Shown here one piece after another: positions 35,801 through 49,518 of a stretch of 64,000 bases of DNA. The DNA is taken from assembly GCA_013399305.1 (NCBI GenBank), contig VXAI01000049.1, positions 2,844,425 to 2,908,424 of the forward strand, given 5' to 3'. Source of the DNA: Rostratula benghalensis (Eukaryota > Chordata > Aves > Charadriiformes > Rostratulidae). A program made the translations under genes and the position numbers. The notes beneath the pieces were generated by a model. The model saw nothing but the letters and a program-made list of their open reading frames with translations, was not told where the DNA came from and did no database searches. How positions within the stretch are numbered: position 1 is the first letter of the stretch; every line of letters begins with the position of its first letter.

Positions 35801-38800
35801 TAGCTACTTCCTCTTTGTTAAGCACATCCTTACAGTTTTCAGGGCCAGATTCTAATCATGGCTCCAAATGCTCTTAGGTAAATGGTCTAATTATCAGACC
35901 ACTGACTGTTCTGGTCTCTTCACTTGATGTAGCAAAAATTTTATCCTTTTTGGAAAACTGCCCTGATGTAAACTTTCATGATTTCTTAGACACTTCCATC
36001 TGACCAGTCTTGCTCCTGAACCAAAACCATTTCTTAAAGAAGGACTCCTTTGCTGATTAATGTGATATTGTTATCGTATTCTATCATACTCATTCAATAT
36101 TAACAGCATTTCAAAATGCAAGTGAGCCAAGGTAACAATACAAGAGAAGAAAGGGCATTCTTAACCTTTTAAATGAACAGTGTTGTCTGTATTCAGTAAC
36201 ATTCAGTATCAATGTCTTCTCCAGTATGTACATTTATACCTCCCAATATCATACAAAAATTCTCCTATTCAGAGTACATCATATTCACATATACCCCCAT
36301 CGAATTTCTGGATCCCAAATCTGCTCAGGTTTATAGGCTGTACCACACAGATCCATCAAGAATGGGGCAATCCTAGGCATGTCAAGATGTACAGAAGAGG
36401 ACTCTGGTGGATAATAACGGAAGGGGAAAACATACAGATGCCTGTGGGTTAGGCAGCAGGCAAGCAGGCATTTTCAATGTTGTAATTTTGGAGATAGGTA
36501 CCTCAGATCCACCTGCTTCCTGAAGCTTGCCAGACCACTGCAGTTACTTTGCACAATTCTGTCACTTCAGCAAGCCAGCATGCAAATCCTCCCTGTTGCA
36601 CCTTATGTGGACACACCTGCCCAGCTCAATGTCAAGTACAAAACCAAACAATGGGAGTTTCCTGCAGGTAAAAATAAAAAAAAGGACTTAAGTTTGATTT
36701 GTCTGCCTTTAGAATACCTTCCAAGATCTCTGTTGTGGCTATCTCAAATTCTAGCAAGGTTTTCTTTCTTAAGAAAATTATTTTATAAAACACACAGTAT
36801 CCATTTTATGAAACATACAGGATCTAAATTGCTCTTTTACATAATCCCTTTTAGTTACCAGTAAGCATTCATTATTAATAAAATAGCTATTTTGTATTCT
36901 TTTTCCAGTCTTATATATATATAACGCATATATTAAAAAGTATGTTTTGCAAAACCCCACGTTATATGCTTGAGTTTCCCCCTAATGAAAGTTTTAATGG
37001 CCAGCTATAAACCTCAGACCTAAGGGTTTATAGAGCAAACAGATCTTTCTCACAGCTACACAGCAAAACTGCTAAAATAAAACAAATCTTATTTAATATA
37101 AAATTATACCACAAGCATTAAATACATATTAAAGGAGCATTGTAAGCCTTTTTTTTCTGTATGTGGCAGATGTTATGAATAATAATCCATAAAATCCTCT
37201 GAATTCTAAAAAAAAGTGTATTCCATAAAACTTCATTTAAATCTTTAGTGGAGTTCAAACACGCTGAACGGTGATAATGGTAAAATACTACTAATAGCAA
37301 ACCACTAGAATTAACTAAAATAAAATTTGATATTTTAAAAATCACTTAAAAGGGTAATACTTTTCCCCTTGGATCTCCTCTCAGCACTTTATGTAAGCTA
37401 AGCAAATGTAGCTACCTACTGAATTACTGCAATTTCTGTTCCACAAACTGAAGCGTATGTAAATTTCTCTGAAAAAAAAAAAAAAAAAAAAAGAACATCT
37501 GCCCCTTAATGGGCAGGAGAGTTTAATATGTTCACCTTAACAGACTCAGTAACAATGACCTTATCCTTTCATCACTAGAGTATCTTGGGGAAAAAATGAA
37601 ACAACACAAATAAAATATAGCTTAGTGGAAAACTAAACATCTTTAAAAATATTGTCCCAATAGATCTTAGTTTACAGTGTATCAGTAGTGCTAAAGGATG
37701 AAAACAAGAGCAAGCTATAAACCGCTTCAATAAAAGTCAATTAACCCCTCATGCTTACTGCTGTAGTCCCCTCTGCCAACTGTGTAATGTGCACCAGAGC
37801 CACATAACTTCAAGTATTAAGCGGTTAAATGAATACTGCAAGAATAATTACCCACTGAGACAATAACAATCAGTAATGCATATGGCAAAAGCGAATCCTG
37901 AGCTATTTTGTGGCTTTAAAAAACATGCTGTATAATACAACAGAACCTGTTTTCCAGTCACCTACCACCTCCCAGGCTGGGAGACCTCTGGAAATAGATA
38001 TAAATCAGGTCTTTTTTAGGTTAGGATATTGTATATGAATGATGGATAGCTCGTCCTGTAAAGCAATACAGTTCAGTGAAAAACACAAACTTCTGAAGTC
38101 AGAGATGACTAGAAAATATTTTCCTTGTTAGAAATTTAATGTGAAGATATCACTTCTCTTCATTACAGTTACTGAACTGGAACTCACTGCAAGAAAGTTA
38201 ATGGTTTCAGTAAGTGTTTTTGAGTGCTAACTTTTGTTTAAAGATCAGCCAAGTAGTATAAAAATGCTTTGCTACACAGCAATCAGTTTTAGGTGTGTAT
38301 CACTTTCCACAGTAATTCTACACCTTACATTTGGAAAGAGCATTTTCAGAAAGTCATGACTCTGCCAAACCTGATTCTGACACAGATTTTACTCCATGAA
38401 ACTCTCTCCAAAATCAGCCATGACAGTACTATATTCATTCAGTCACAAACAAATTCTTCCTTTTTCTAGACACAATACAGCAGTGATTTAATTTTGTACG
38501 GCTGTACTAGACAATAGAAAGTGGAAATAAATAAATCTACAGGGTGAATCAGTTGAGGCACAATTGCATTACGTCGCCGGATGATCAAGGTTTCAGTTGC
38601 GATGAACTGTCTGCATGGAGCACCTAGTTTGGAATATGCTAAAAACTCAAGGTGTTACCCACCTACTGTAGCTTTCAGCACCTTTAATTTGCATTTAATC
38701 AAATATTCACCACTTTCAGTCATAAAGTACTCTCTAATTTCATCTGGGTACTGGTAGGTTGCCACCTGCCAAGTTGCTCATTTTCCCATTCATCAGACTC

Positions 38801-40285
38801 CGAGATTTCCATTTGCATTTTCAACTGTGCCCTCTCCCTTGTCTTCTCTGGCCATTGCTGGATTTGGCAATATGCTTAGATGATATATTATCATGTAAGT
38901 TATCTGTAGCCTGTGTCTAACCTCTTATCAGTGCCTGAAAGAGTTTATATAGGAACAAATTTAAGTATTTGCTTTAATGTTTTGAAACAGTCAAATTCTT
39001 ATTTACACGTTACTAAAGGCTGATGAAAATTCATCACTGATGCCTAGGAGTAAACGGCACAGTCATTTATTTGTGATCATGCTGGAAACACCACAGCATC
39101 CAGAGACTGTGCAACTAAATATGTACAGTAGAGCAAACAGGCGAGGAGACTGCAATTAAACCAGGTTAATATTATGCTGACTCTTGCTAATTTATTGCTC
39201 GTTACAGCAACAAATACAAGACTCGTGTGCCTCTGCTCCCTACTGTTGAAAAAGACAAGTCTCAAGTCACAGTACATACAGGAATGGTTTGTGACTCACT
39301 TAGAGAAGTGCATGTGAATGAATTAATCTAGTGGGGTTTTTGCTCCTAGAACAAAAATAACATATTCTTCCCTTGGATGTTTCAACCTGACCCCCGTTTA
39401 GATCAATGGCACTTTACGTGGTTCCTACTTAGATCAATGACACCACATAAACATAACTGAAAGAATCAATTTCTTGGCACTTCTACACGTATTTCACAGA
39501 GTTAATGAAATATAACATAAAACCAAACTACATTTTGAAACAGAGAGGTAACAATTTGGAGCACTTTAAGTGGAAATTTACGGATTTATTCTTGACACAA
39601 CACAAAGCACAGTCTTTTTCCTGATTTTACTCTTGGTCCTTAGGATTCTTTGTAGTCTGTACTTGGATTATTCATTAGTCATTCTTAAGGGATAATTATT
39701 GTGCCCATCAGTATTTACCACAGCTACGTTTCTCTTTTGCAGCTACACCTCTGCAGTTTCATGTTGTATTGCAGAATTTGTCACCTGTCACAGAATTAGT
39801 CTGCAGTCTGAGAATTTGTTATACTTGACTTCACTTAGTATGAATTTGACCTGAAGAATTTTAAAGTAGTGGTGAAGACTGTGAAGGTGTTAATAAACCC
39901 AGTATGGTATACCTCTGACAGAGAAGATTAGCTTTTGACTTGGTGTAAACATAGTGGCTAAAACATTGCTCTGGGTAATACTTGCACAGACCTTGGTAGA
40001 GGATAAGGTTGTAATTAACAGCAGCAAAACATCCAGTTTTTCTGTCAATAGTAGGATTCTGGCTGACAAAATATTTTTTAAAAGTATCTACGAAAGTCTT
40101 TTTTTCTACAGAACCAGAGAAATTATTTCTGTTGTTCTATTATAAGAAGAAAGAAGGTAAAACATGTAACTGGAAGACTGAGAGTTTAGCCACACAGTTT
40201 CTCTTGGGTAGACATTTTTGGTGAAAAAATTGAAGATGCTTTTGCACAAGGTTTTGCTGCTTGCCAGACCATTAGGAATACAAAG
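35801..40285. other. non-coding A+T-rich tract
   Basis: No gene is recognised. A21 lies at 37472-37492. A TA-rich patch lies near 36905-36920. A small CpG-containing patch lies at 38565-38605, within otherwise CpG-poor DNA. Open frames are short and domain-free. Confidence 0.5.
37472..37492 (+). repeat. A21 homopolymer
   Basis: An uninterrupted run of 21 A residues; the longest homopolymer in the window. It has no clear retroelement body upstream. Confidence 0.97.
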
Positions 40286-40332
40286 ACTGGTATTTTCTCC
40301 TTTAAAAGAGCCTTAAAGGAGGAAATACCAGT
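40286..40332. other. near-perfect 20-bp stem hairpin
   Basis: The left arm, 40286-40305 (actggtattttctcctttaa), and the right arm, 40313-40332, are complementary at 19 of 20 positions. The single exception would be a U-G wobble if transcribed from the plus strand. The loop is 7 bases (aagagcc). An arm pair this good and this close is very unlikely by chance in 64 kb. It is shorter than a typical pre-miRNA, and no miRNA seed is recognised. Alternatives are a foldback produced by template switching or the remains of a small foldback element. Confidence 0.93.
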
Positions 40333-43300
40333 TACCAGTTTGCCTCTAGGAAATATTGGCAAGGATTCAGTCAGGAAAGGTTATCACTGAAGTAACTTCT
40401 GTGTTCTTCCTGAGTGACACACAGAGTATCTTCATTTTCTGTGAACTTCTCCAATAAACCTGGGGTTCAACACAAAGCGGTAAAACCTTGCAATGTCCTT
40501 TCCCTCACATTTGCTAGTGCCTGACTTACACAACAGCCACGGCACATGGTATCGCTGCCAAGGCCGTGAGTGTTACGTTTCCTCCTGGGGCCATTCTGCA
40601 GAGTCAGCAGAAGCAACTTTGTGGAGTAGGGGGAAGCTACAGCCCTACCACGGTGAGGGCAGGAGTTTGGCTAAAAAACAGGCAGCAGCCACAAACTAGA
40701 GGAGTCAAGGCAGTTCTGTACAGACCTGAGCAGAGACAAAATGGTGGGTCAGGCAAGGAAAGCCAGAAAGGCAGCTAAGGAAAATACTGGGTAAGAAGTG
40801 CAGCATGCAGTATGGAAATTATGATGATTTTAAATCACAGGAATGAAAACTAACAATCTGATTAAACATTATCACTAAGAAAAAGGATTAATTTACAGGT
40901 TTTGTAGTTTATTCCTTACTTGTTCTAGTTAATCACTTTCCTTGCAACATTCTTGCTAATGCTGATTCTAGAAAGTGCTGTATACTGTCAGCTGTTCTAT
41001 TAAGCTTCAATAAGAGGTCAGTAAAGAAACAAAATCTTCCCCCAGTTTTTGGTACCGCAAGTCATTTCCCTTTAGGCTGGAAAGTTCTGACTTGCCTGAC
41101 TGTGCTATATTTGGGAATACCCATAATGTAAAGAACTAAAGGATGAAAACAAACTGTGGAGGAAAAATAACTTGGTAGTGTATTGAGTGATATTAGATGT
41201 TTCTTGAAAGACCGAATTGTTTTCATAACTGCCAATGTGTTTCAGGGCTCAAACTAGATTTCCAATGGAAATGTTTTATGGACTTTGAAGACAGATGGAT
41301 GAGGTCTGTTCTTACTGTTCAGGACAGCTGAATACAGTAAGCAAAAAGTAAGCAAAAGAGTTCAGCTATTGGAATCAGTGCTATCAACCAGCATCATGAT
41401 ATATTTACCCCAAAAAAGTATATGAAAAGTAAAAAAAAAAAAGTATTCTTTATAGTACGGAAGGATGACCAAGCATAACTAACAAATGGCAATATATACT
41501 CAGCTCCATTTAGTGCTTAATAAATCTTACTTGCAACCTTAATGTACCGGTAGGTATGCCACAAAGATGCTGCTAGATGCAATTTTCTAAATTCTTTTCC
41601 TTAGGTGCTAGTTCCAAAAACAATATGGGCTTTAATACTGAGTTTTCACTGTTGAGGTAGTGATAGAGAAGAGCCAGAGGAGTGCCAGGAGAGCTTGGTC
41701 TCATCCCCAGTCTCAGATTTTCTCTCTGGATATTGAGCATTATTGTTGGCTTAGATTACTATTTAATAAGCCCCTGTATTGTAGGACCGCATGTACATTA
41801 ATCACATTTAGAACAGAGACTTTCTATACTCCTGGGTTGTGGTTGTTGGGTTTTTTTCTGCTGGGAAACCAGTTTGGTAGGCCCCAAACACGTACTGCTT
41901 GGCAGAGGAAAGATGCTGTTATCAGTACTTGATGGAATGTTTCAAAGAAAAGTCAACACCAAAGCCATTACTGTTATGTCTGCACGCTGAACTGACCACA
42001 TTGTACAGCATTAAACAATTAAATAACTATGATAAAGCAATTAAAAACCCACTGCATCCAGATTGGTACTGTTGTAAATGTAATGCCCTCTTTCAGAAGC
42101 AGTGGATTCTAGGTGCTAGGCAGCAGCTGCAAGCAAATAAGTTTACCTGAACCTGTACCAACAAGGTACAGGTTGTTAAGGTTACAATGTCTGCTGAAAC
42201 TTCACTGAGAGCTTGTAAATTGATTAGAACATAGTTCTGTGTGGATAGAGATGTCTGTGGAAATTCTAGGAAATCATATAGATCAGATTAAACCCAAGGT
42301 AGTCAGCTTAATTAAACAAGGCTTTTCCCTTCTGAAAAGCTCAAACATTTCCCATACAAAAACCAGACCATAGTGATGGGTAAGATCACACATGCACCAG
42401 TGTAGGGGGAAAAAGGTGTTAGTAGTAAGAGAACGCACTTTCCAGATATCTGGAATGTAGATTAATGGTGTCAATTAACTTGCACATATCAATAGCAAAT
42501 AAAAAAGGTGTTTCCAGCAAATAGCTCAAGTTAAGAAAATTGATGGTGAGGTGGTGGAGGACAAAGTGAACTTGAATCATCCCCAACACCAGATACTGAC
42601 ACGTTCCACTGAAAGACCCAGGTAAATCTTTACTGCATCTTTCTCCTTGAGATATAAGCGAATTGTAGAATATGCTACCATCTGTCAATGGACAACTACA
42701 TTTTTAGAGCATGGGAAAATGATTTTTCTTCCTCTCATCAATTGTTTTCTCATATTGATATTGTCTTTATTCAAGGAGAATGTATTCACAGAATCAAAGC
42801 AAATGATCAGTTCTGTAAAATCTCTCAGACTGCTGAATTAAAATCCAATTGGGAGGAGAATTGTGTCAGCAAGTAATTCAGATTCCAATTCTACAAACAA
42901 TTTATCTGAAGAACGTTCTATGAACCTTTCTGGGGTTTTTTTGAAGAAAAAGCTCCTTCAAAATTATGAATTTGGGAATCCTTTCAAACAGTCAGGGTAG
43001 GTGAAATCATGTCTACTAGGATTGTCTAGCATGTCTCCTTTTTTGACTTCTACATAATTAAATTCCCATGCAGTCTGAGAAAAAATAAAGTCAGGTCAAG
43101 ATTTTTTTTGTAGATTTAGCTGTTGCTAGGATTCTGCTACAGGTTTGTACACCTGCCATATTTAGGTTTTCTCTTCCCCAAACTGCAAATTAGATCAGCC
43201 ATTTGTTTTTAGCTGTACAACTTTTAGAACTACAAAACCAACAGACCTTATGGGATTCTTTTGCAGCAGGAACACTTCCCACCATGATGGAGAGCCAGTG

Positions 43301-46300
43301 GCAAAAACAGACAAAAAACAGACAACCTGTTACTATTTGAAAGCTCACTAAATGACAGTGAGCAGCACCTTTAGAACACAAAACTTTCTAAACAGGGATT
43401 ACTTAGTAGCTCCCAATATTAAATTACATCTGGGTAATTCTAATACAGAAGACAAAGACAAGGAGGTCAAATCTCTTAATTTTTAGATAACAGCAGAACA
43501 TACCTGAGTGGGAATACAAGAAAAAGAAACTGTTTTCCTGGCTGACCAGAAAGGAGAAAAGCAATGAAGTCATTAGCTTGATTATGGAGCAAAGTTGTTT
43601 AAGAAGTAAGTAGCAAATAGGAAACTTAATATTAATGCATATAAAGGCTACTGAAAACAGTGATTCAGAAAAGATTTTTCAGGACCATCAAAATGCATAG
43701 TAATAAAAGGGGATCGATCATCATTCTGAGGAGATTTCAGAGAGTCCTACTACTAACTACATCAGGAATACAGTCTTGTACAAACATTTAGCAGTGCTAC
43801 TTGGGACAAATGATCTTCTAGACATGATTGTATGGAATTGCATATGAAAAGGACATATAAATGGCATTTTGCAGAACTCACTTGGGGATAATCTCTGAGA
43901 GACCAAAGACAGAGCAATAGGTTTGTAAGACACCTTTTCCCTCCATGTATTTTGGTGAACTATGGGACCCATCCATTGTATAAGTGGAAATTAGATTGTG
44001 TTCCCCAGTAATGAGAACTCTGTTCAGTGGAAAAACCAATGAATCTTTTTGTGAGGAAGCCCCATGTCAGCCTGATCTTACGTCTCCCAAGTTCAATAGA
44101 AATTATGAAGATACTGTGCCATGGATCAGACAGGAACAGATAGAACGGAAGTATGGTTCTGTGGCATGAGGGAAAAGGAAATTTTTATACTGAATAACAG
44201 GTTGGAAGAAAATTCTGCAAGAATCTATAACATCACTGAGTTCTATTTCCTGCCTGTCTTGTTTCTCCTTTCATCATTTATATGCCCCTTTAAAGCAAGA
44301 CTCACAGGCTGTGTGTGAGCAACGCTCGCTATGGCCTGATGAAGTTGCTTTGTAAAGTGAGATAAAAAGGAGAGAATAGCAGAGGTTACTGAAATGGCTA
44401 CACAGGCAATTATTTCTGTTCATATGACTAATCTTGCACTTCTGTCAACTTCAAAAACACCATTTACCTAAATTATATAAACCAATTAGCAACGTGAATA
44501 TTTACTTAATCTAATATAGCAGAAAGTTTGTCTCTGAAAAAAAAAAAGAGAAAATATATTCTGCATATATTGGCCTAAGATATATCCAGTTTTTACATTT
44601 TGTAGCCTTTCTCAAAGCAAAATCATATCATTAGTAGGCATCTCAATGAAACTAACAGTTTTTACTGTTACCCTTTCCTCGGGTCAGTCCCCGGATCAGC
44701 ACTGGAGGCTGCAGCTTCAAAGGCTAAAGAGCAGACAGAATCATTTTTAACATTATCATCCTCTAGGTCTGGAATCATTAAGAAATCTGTACGTTGTACA
44801 TCTCTGTTTGCACTCATCTGGGATAGTTAGAGGCAGAGAAATAATCTGATAAACTGTAATTTTATTTTCTACTAGTACATAAATTTTTACGGGTAGCCTG
44901 TAACAACACACCTAATAAAACCTACCATAATAAATGATAGGTTCACACAAAGTTATCGCTGACCAAAGGCAAGAAGCAGTATCTTGCCCTTCAGTTATTA
45001 GATAAGTCTATCTGTCACCATGGTCACGCTGATTACTTCAAGAATACTTTATTCAAATACATTAAGAAACTTTTACTATTTTTTTCACAAAGCTCTTATG
45101 ACCCATTAATTTCACATAGCTATTTCACTCTCTAGAGCAAGTAATGAAGAAAGTAGTTTAAGTGATCCCAAAGACATTTTGCACACACCTTGTACTTGCT
45201 ATGCCATACAACCACCTACAAGAAATAGGACTGAGATAATCCAACACAAAGACATGTTTTTCAGAAATTAGATTTACAGGTCTAAGAGAGCTGGACAGAC
45301 AGAAAAGACGACAGGACTTTCCTGTGTTCTACCACCTTGCTGGGAGCCCTGCTGCCTCTCAGGACTTACCTGGGACACCTTTAACAGCCCATGGACTATT
45401 CACGAACTGTCCAAGACTTGAAAATCCCAACCTTAATGTGCTGGCTTTTTAGTTTTCTGCAGCATTTTGTCTGTGAAAATCTCCATTCTGGTGCTGGTCC
45501 CTTGACAAGTAACCTAAATGACATTTACATTTTTTTTCCAGGAGTAAGGCTTATTCAACTCAACACTGTAGATTTTTTTACTAAAATAAAAAACCCCAAT
45601 ATGATTCTTGAAATACTGAGTTCTATATTGGGAGTAAGTTTCAGTGATGTCATTTCCTGTCTTGGAATTAATTTGCTCTTATTTCTAACATTAGCATTTA
45701 TATTTATACATGTTTTCATTTTGAAGGAAAAGTACAGAAGATCTTTTTTAAGTCAAGATCTATATTAAGATCTTTTAATACATCATTTTTGGCCCTTTCA
45801 ATATTAAAATGTTTAAGATGCTTATTGACGGTCTGATTTCCCATCCCCACATTTAACTGGAAGAATCACAATTGTTGCATTGACCCAGAATCATGCGAAC
45901 AGGCTCATAAAAATGGATGGCATGATCGTATCTGGAATTTACACAGGACCCTATTCAGTAAAGCATATTCTGCCCCTACTGTAATATCGTCCTCCAGAGC
46001 TTTAAAGTCTTTCAAGTGGAATAAAGATGTTGCTATAATGACAGTGAATGTAATGAGATTAAATGTAGTTGGGAGTCAAGGTAAATGGCCTTACATCAGA
46101 AAGAACGCAGTAACACGGACTCTTATAATGAAGACAAAGGATATTACCAGCGCATTTTTGCTACTTTTCTTTGGCAAAGTAAGGCCACAGCAGGACGTGC
46201 CATGTAATATGGATTCTGTGTTCCTTTCAGCATTTTACATTTAATAAAACCTGCATGCTTTTAGACATAAAGGAGTAACTAAAAAGAAGTGTCTTCAATA

Positions 46301-49300
46301 CGCATTGAGAACCGTATTAGCAACGTGTAACTTCCCTAAAAATCTGCCAATCTGTTTTTTTAGGTATTAAAAGAATTTAATGTAAGGAATCACTAGAATT
46401 GGGACCATTTTTTTGGGTGTGGAATCAAAACAATCACAGTGGAAAATTAAAGGCCCAACCTGAGGTGTGTCCAACAAAGGACATGCATACAGGTTTTCCC
46501 TAAGCTTACACATTATTACACAGATCTTTACTCCATTAGTAAAATCCAACTTGATTCTAAAATTTACCTTGATTCTGTTACTTTTAACATTTCTGAAGGA
46601 ATTTATTAATAATTTTACCCTATTTAACTTGAGACTCTACCTTTACCCCAGTCTTGATATTAGCTTTAATGTTAGCAATGTCTATCTTAAAGTGCTAACC
46701 TATACTGGAAAATAAGCAGTAAAATATGATAATTTGGATAGATAAGATTATTTCTAGCTATAGCAAGTCAAATACCAGTGATTTGTCACAGCAATACTGT
46801 TCTATTTCTATAGAAAACATAAGTTAGTAGACATAACTTTCATGAAAATTATTGAGTAGATTTTTTATTTCAACTATTAAAATCAATAGTTGCTGAAGAT
46901 GGGTTTTTAAAAAGAATTAAATAGATTTAAATGAGAATTTGTCATCAAAATCCCCCAATTAGCTTTAAAACATGAACCCTAAATTCCAAAATTATTTCTT
47001 TAAGGGCCACATTTCTCAAAGCTTCAGATGCAGTTCATTCCATAGAAACACACCAATGATAGTAGACGACAATTAGTTTTCTCTGCATGTGAACAGGTAG
47101 TTACCTCTGTAAGATTTTGTATGTGCAGTGACCAGGAAATTCACACATTAAATCACTGGGGACTGTAGGTGGATTGTTGCATACCTTAATCAATGTTGCA
47201 ATTTATGTGCTTAAATATCCTTGCCCATCTACCTGATTAGAAAGAAGGATTTTGGCTAGACTTCTCTTACTCAGCTGAAATAAAAATGGAAACAGCAATA
47301 TCAACGTAAGCAAAGTGCACAGTGGAACGTGTGCACTGCATGACAGGCATTTATTTAGCAACTGCTTTTTAAATTAGCAACATGCTGGTGTTCATGACTT
47401 TTGCAAAAGACCTTAATTACTACATAAAAACATGTGATTGAGAAAGGAAAGCAATAAAACAGAGTTTAGCCTCTAGATTATAGTCTCATAATGTCGCTGC
47501 AAGTATGGAGGAGCATGAAATGAAAACCTTCCAATTCGGGGAATGCAGAGTGTAATATCACCAACACCAATTAAACAAACCACTTTAAAATCCTGCCTTA
47601 ACTTATGCTGATGTCATCTTTGATTAGCAAAGGAAAGAAAACAGTTTAAAATCCTTCACATCTTCCTTTTTGATTTCACCTACTGCTTTTCTCCTCTGAC
47701 AACACTAGCACAACAATGGTGTCAGTCTTTTGCAAGACGGCTGGAAATTTTACTATTTTTGAGATGCCACAAGATACTACGTGAATTTCTTCTGCCTGTC
47801 CAGATATAGTGTCCATAGGTCATTATGGAGAACAAAGGGCAATTCATGTCAGCACATCACCCAGTAAATCCCTCCTCTATATCTCAGCAGAGATTGTAAT
47901 TCACACAGCTTTATTTGGCCCTGCTATTGAATTTTTGCTAACCCTAACAAAAAAACAAGTCTATTCTGTCTCCTCAGAACTGACATAGTTTTCTTAAGGT
48001 TAACCAACTATCTCACTGTTTACTTTTCAGTAGAGCTGCCTTCTTACAGATTTGTGGAATCAGACACAACATGCTTTGTTGACTTATTTCCTTATCTAAG
48101 AGATGAAACCTGTGATGATAACTTGGCATGGCTTCTGTAACCAAAACCTAAGTACCAAAACTATATTTAACAGGAGAAGTGTAATACAGGGGTTGAAGCT
48201 CAAGAATGTGGACAGAATCACCAGCGCCTCATATGTAGATAAGTAAGATGCCCCAAACAATGTCCTGTTCAAACAATTTGTCCAAATATCTTACAAGTAT
48301 CGCCAACCCGCGCCAACCTCAGCAAAACCGAGTGAGTTTGACCTGTGTGGCAGCACAGAAGTCCCGAAGTCCCCCTGCACAAAGCATTTCATGGAAAATC
48401 AGCTAGGAAAGCCTAAGTTCTCTTTGTGCTATGTCTCTTCATTAAAAACTTGCCTTGCTCCTGCAGACACTCTCATCTTACGAAATTCTGTTGCGATCAA
48501 GCCAAATCTGAAGATAGAAGCTTTACAAAAGCCTGACCTACTTCCAGTCCATGTTCAAGTGATATGTGAAGTACTGGAACGTCATGGAGCCTGGAGAGGA
48601 TTTTTGCAGCAGTGTTTATATATCAGCTTATGTGAAGAACAAAGATTTTATCATCTTCTGTAGAGAGCCCTTACTATTTGCAGTCTTTCATAACAACCCT
48701 TATAGTTTGAAGCTGTAAATTAGTGTAGGTAAGTGTTAATAAAGAAGGAACAGCACAATTTAGGAATTCAAAGCTAGAGTCATGCAGGAAGCTCTGCACT
48801 AAATATTTAGGTAACAACAGCAAGGAGGGAGGGTGGGGGTGTGTGTGCTGCATTTCTTTCTGCACTCCAGCTGAATAAAACAGAGTACAGCTGTAGCAAT
48901 AAAATGTTTCTTAAGAAGTGAGGATCTAAGGGACACACCTCTTACTTGTTGGAAAAATCAAACTTTGTAGGAGCTCTTTGCAGGTGAGAACAACACTTAA
49001 GCTCAGAACAAAGTGCAACATTTCCTCTACAACTTGCCTTTCTCTCTGTATGGCTCTTGTCACTCCTCCCAGAAAACTCTTCAGAAATTTAATTAAGCAA
49101 CATAAACGCTGGGAAGGTCAGAAAAGGGGCAGCCAGTGGAGTATTCTTACTTTTGATTTTTGGTTGTTTCTCAGATACCATGGCAATAGTGGTCAAATAA
49201 AAGTGAAGATTAGATTAGACAGAATGAGAGGTTGGAAGTGACTTTGTATCACTAGTGTCTGCTTCTAAGAAAATTTCTGCAAACAGAGACTATTATTACT

Positions 49301-49473
49301 CTGTTCCAACTGATTAAATGCTTGAAAATTCTGGCATGTTGTGGTACTTTGTAAGTAGAAAACAGCAGCAATATTTCATTCCATAAAAATTAAGATTTTA
49401 AGAGCTAAATTTGAGCATTATTAGGAAACCTGCATGTGGAACAACAATTGCCAGTAGTGTTTTACAATGACTT
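40333..49473. other. non-coding A+T-rich tract
   Basis: No gene is recognised. The open frame at 45391-45768 (plus, 125 codons) begins in a fair start context (cccatgg) and is rich in Leu, Ile and Phe, with a hydrophobic stretch near its C-terminus. It shows no homology that I recognise, and such composition is expected of A+T-rich DNA. A perfect 10-bp-stem hairpin lies at 42150-42174. A repeated cgccaacc word pair lies at 48301-48318. A faint CR1-tail-like phrase (gaggttggaagtgactttg) lies near 49229. Confidence 0.5.
42150..42174. other. perfect 10-bp-stem hairpin
   Basis: aacctgtacc and ggtacaggtt are exact complements around a 5-base loop (aacaa). It lies in non-coding DNA with no T-run after it. 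Confidence 0.9.
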
Positions 49474-49518
49474 GGGGGGGGGGGAGAGGAGAAGGGGGGA
49501 GAAAGAGAGAGGGAGGGA
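49474..49518 (+). repeat. 45-base pure purine tract with G11
   Basis: G11 at 49474-49484 is followed by only A and G up to 49518, including gaagggggga and gggaggga. It could form a G-quadruplex or a triplex and is likely to be length-variable. Confidence 0.95.

Noticed and set aside
45391..45768. 125-codon hydrophobic open frame
   Set aside because: The Leu/Ile/Phe composition follows from A+T-rich DNA. There is no family resemblance, and a single-exon gene here would need independent support.
49229..49263. CR1-tail-like phrase gaggttggaagtgactttg
   Set aside because: The match is too short and has no supporting flank.
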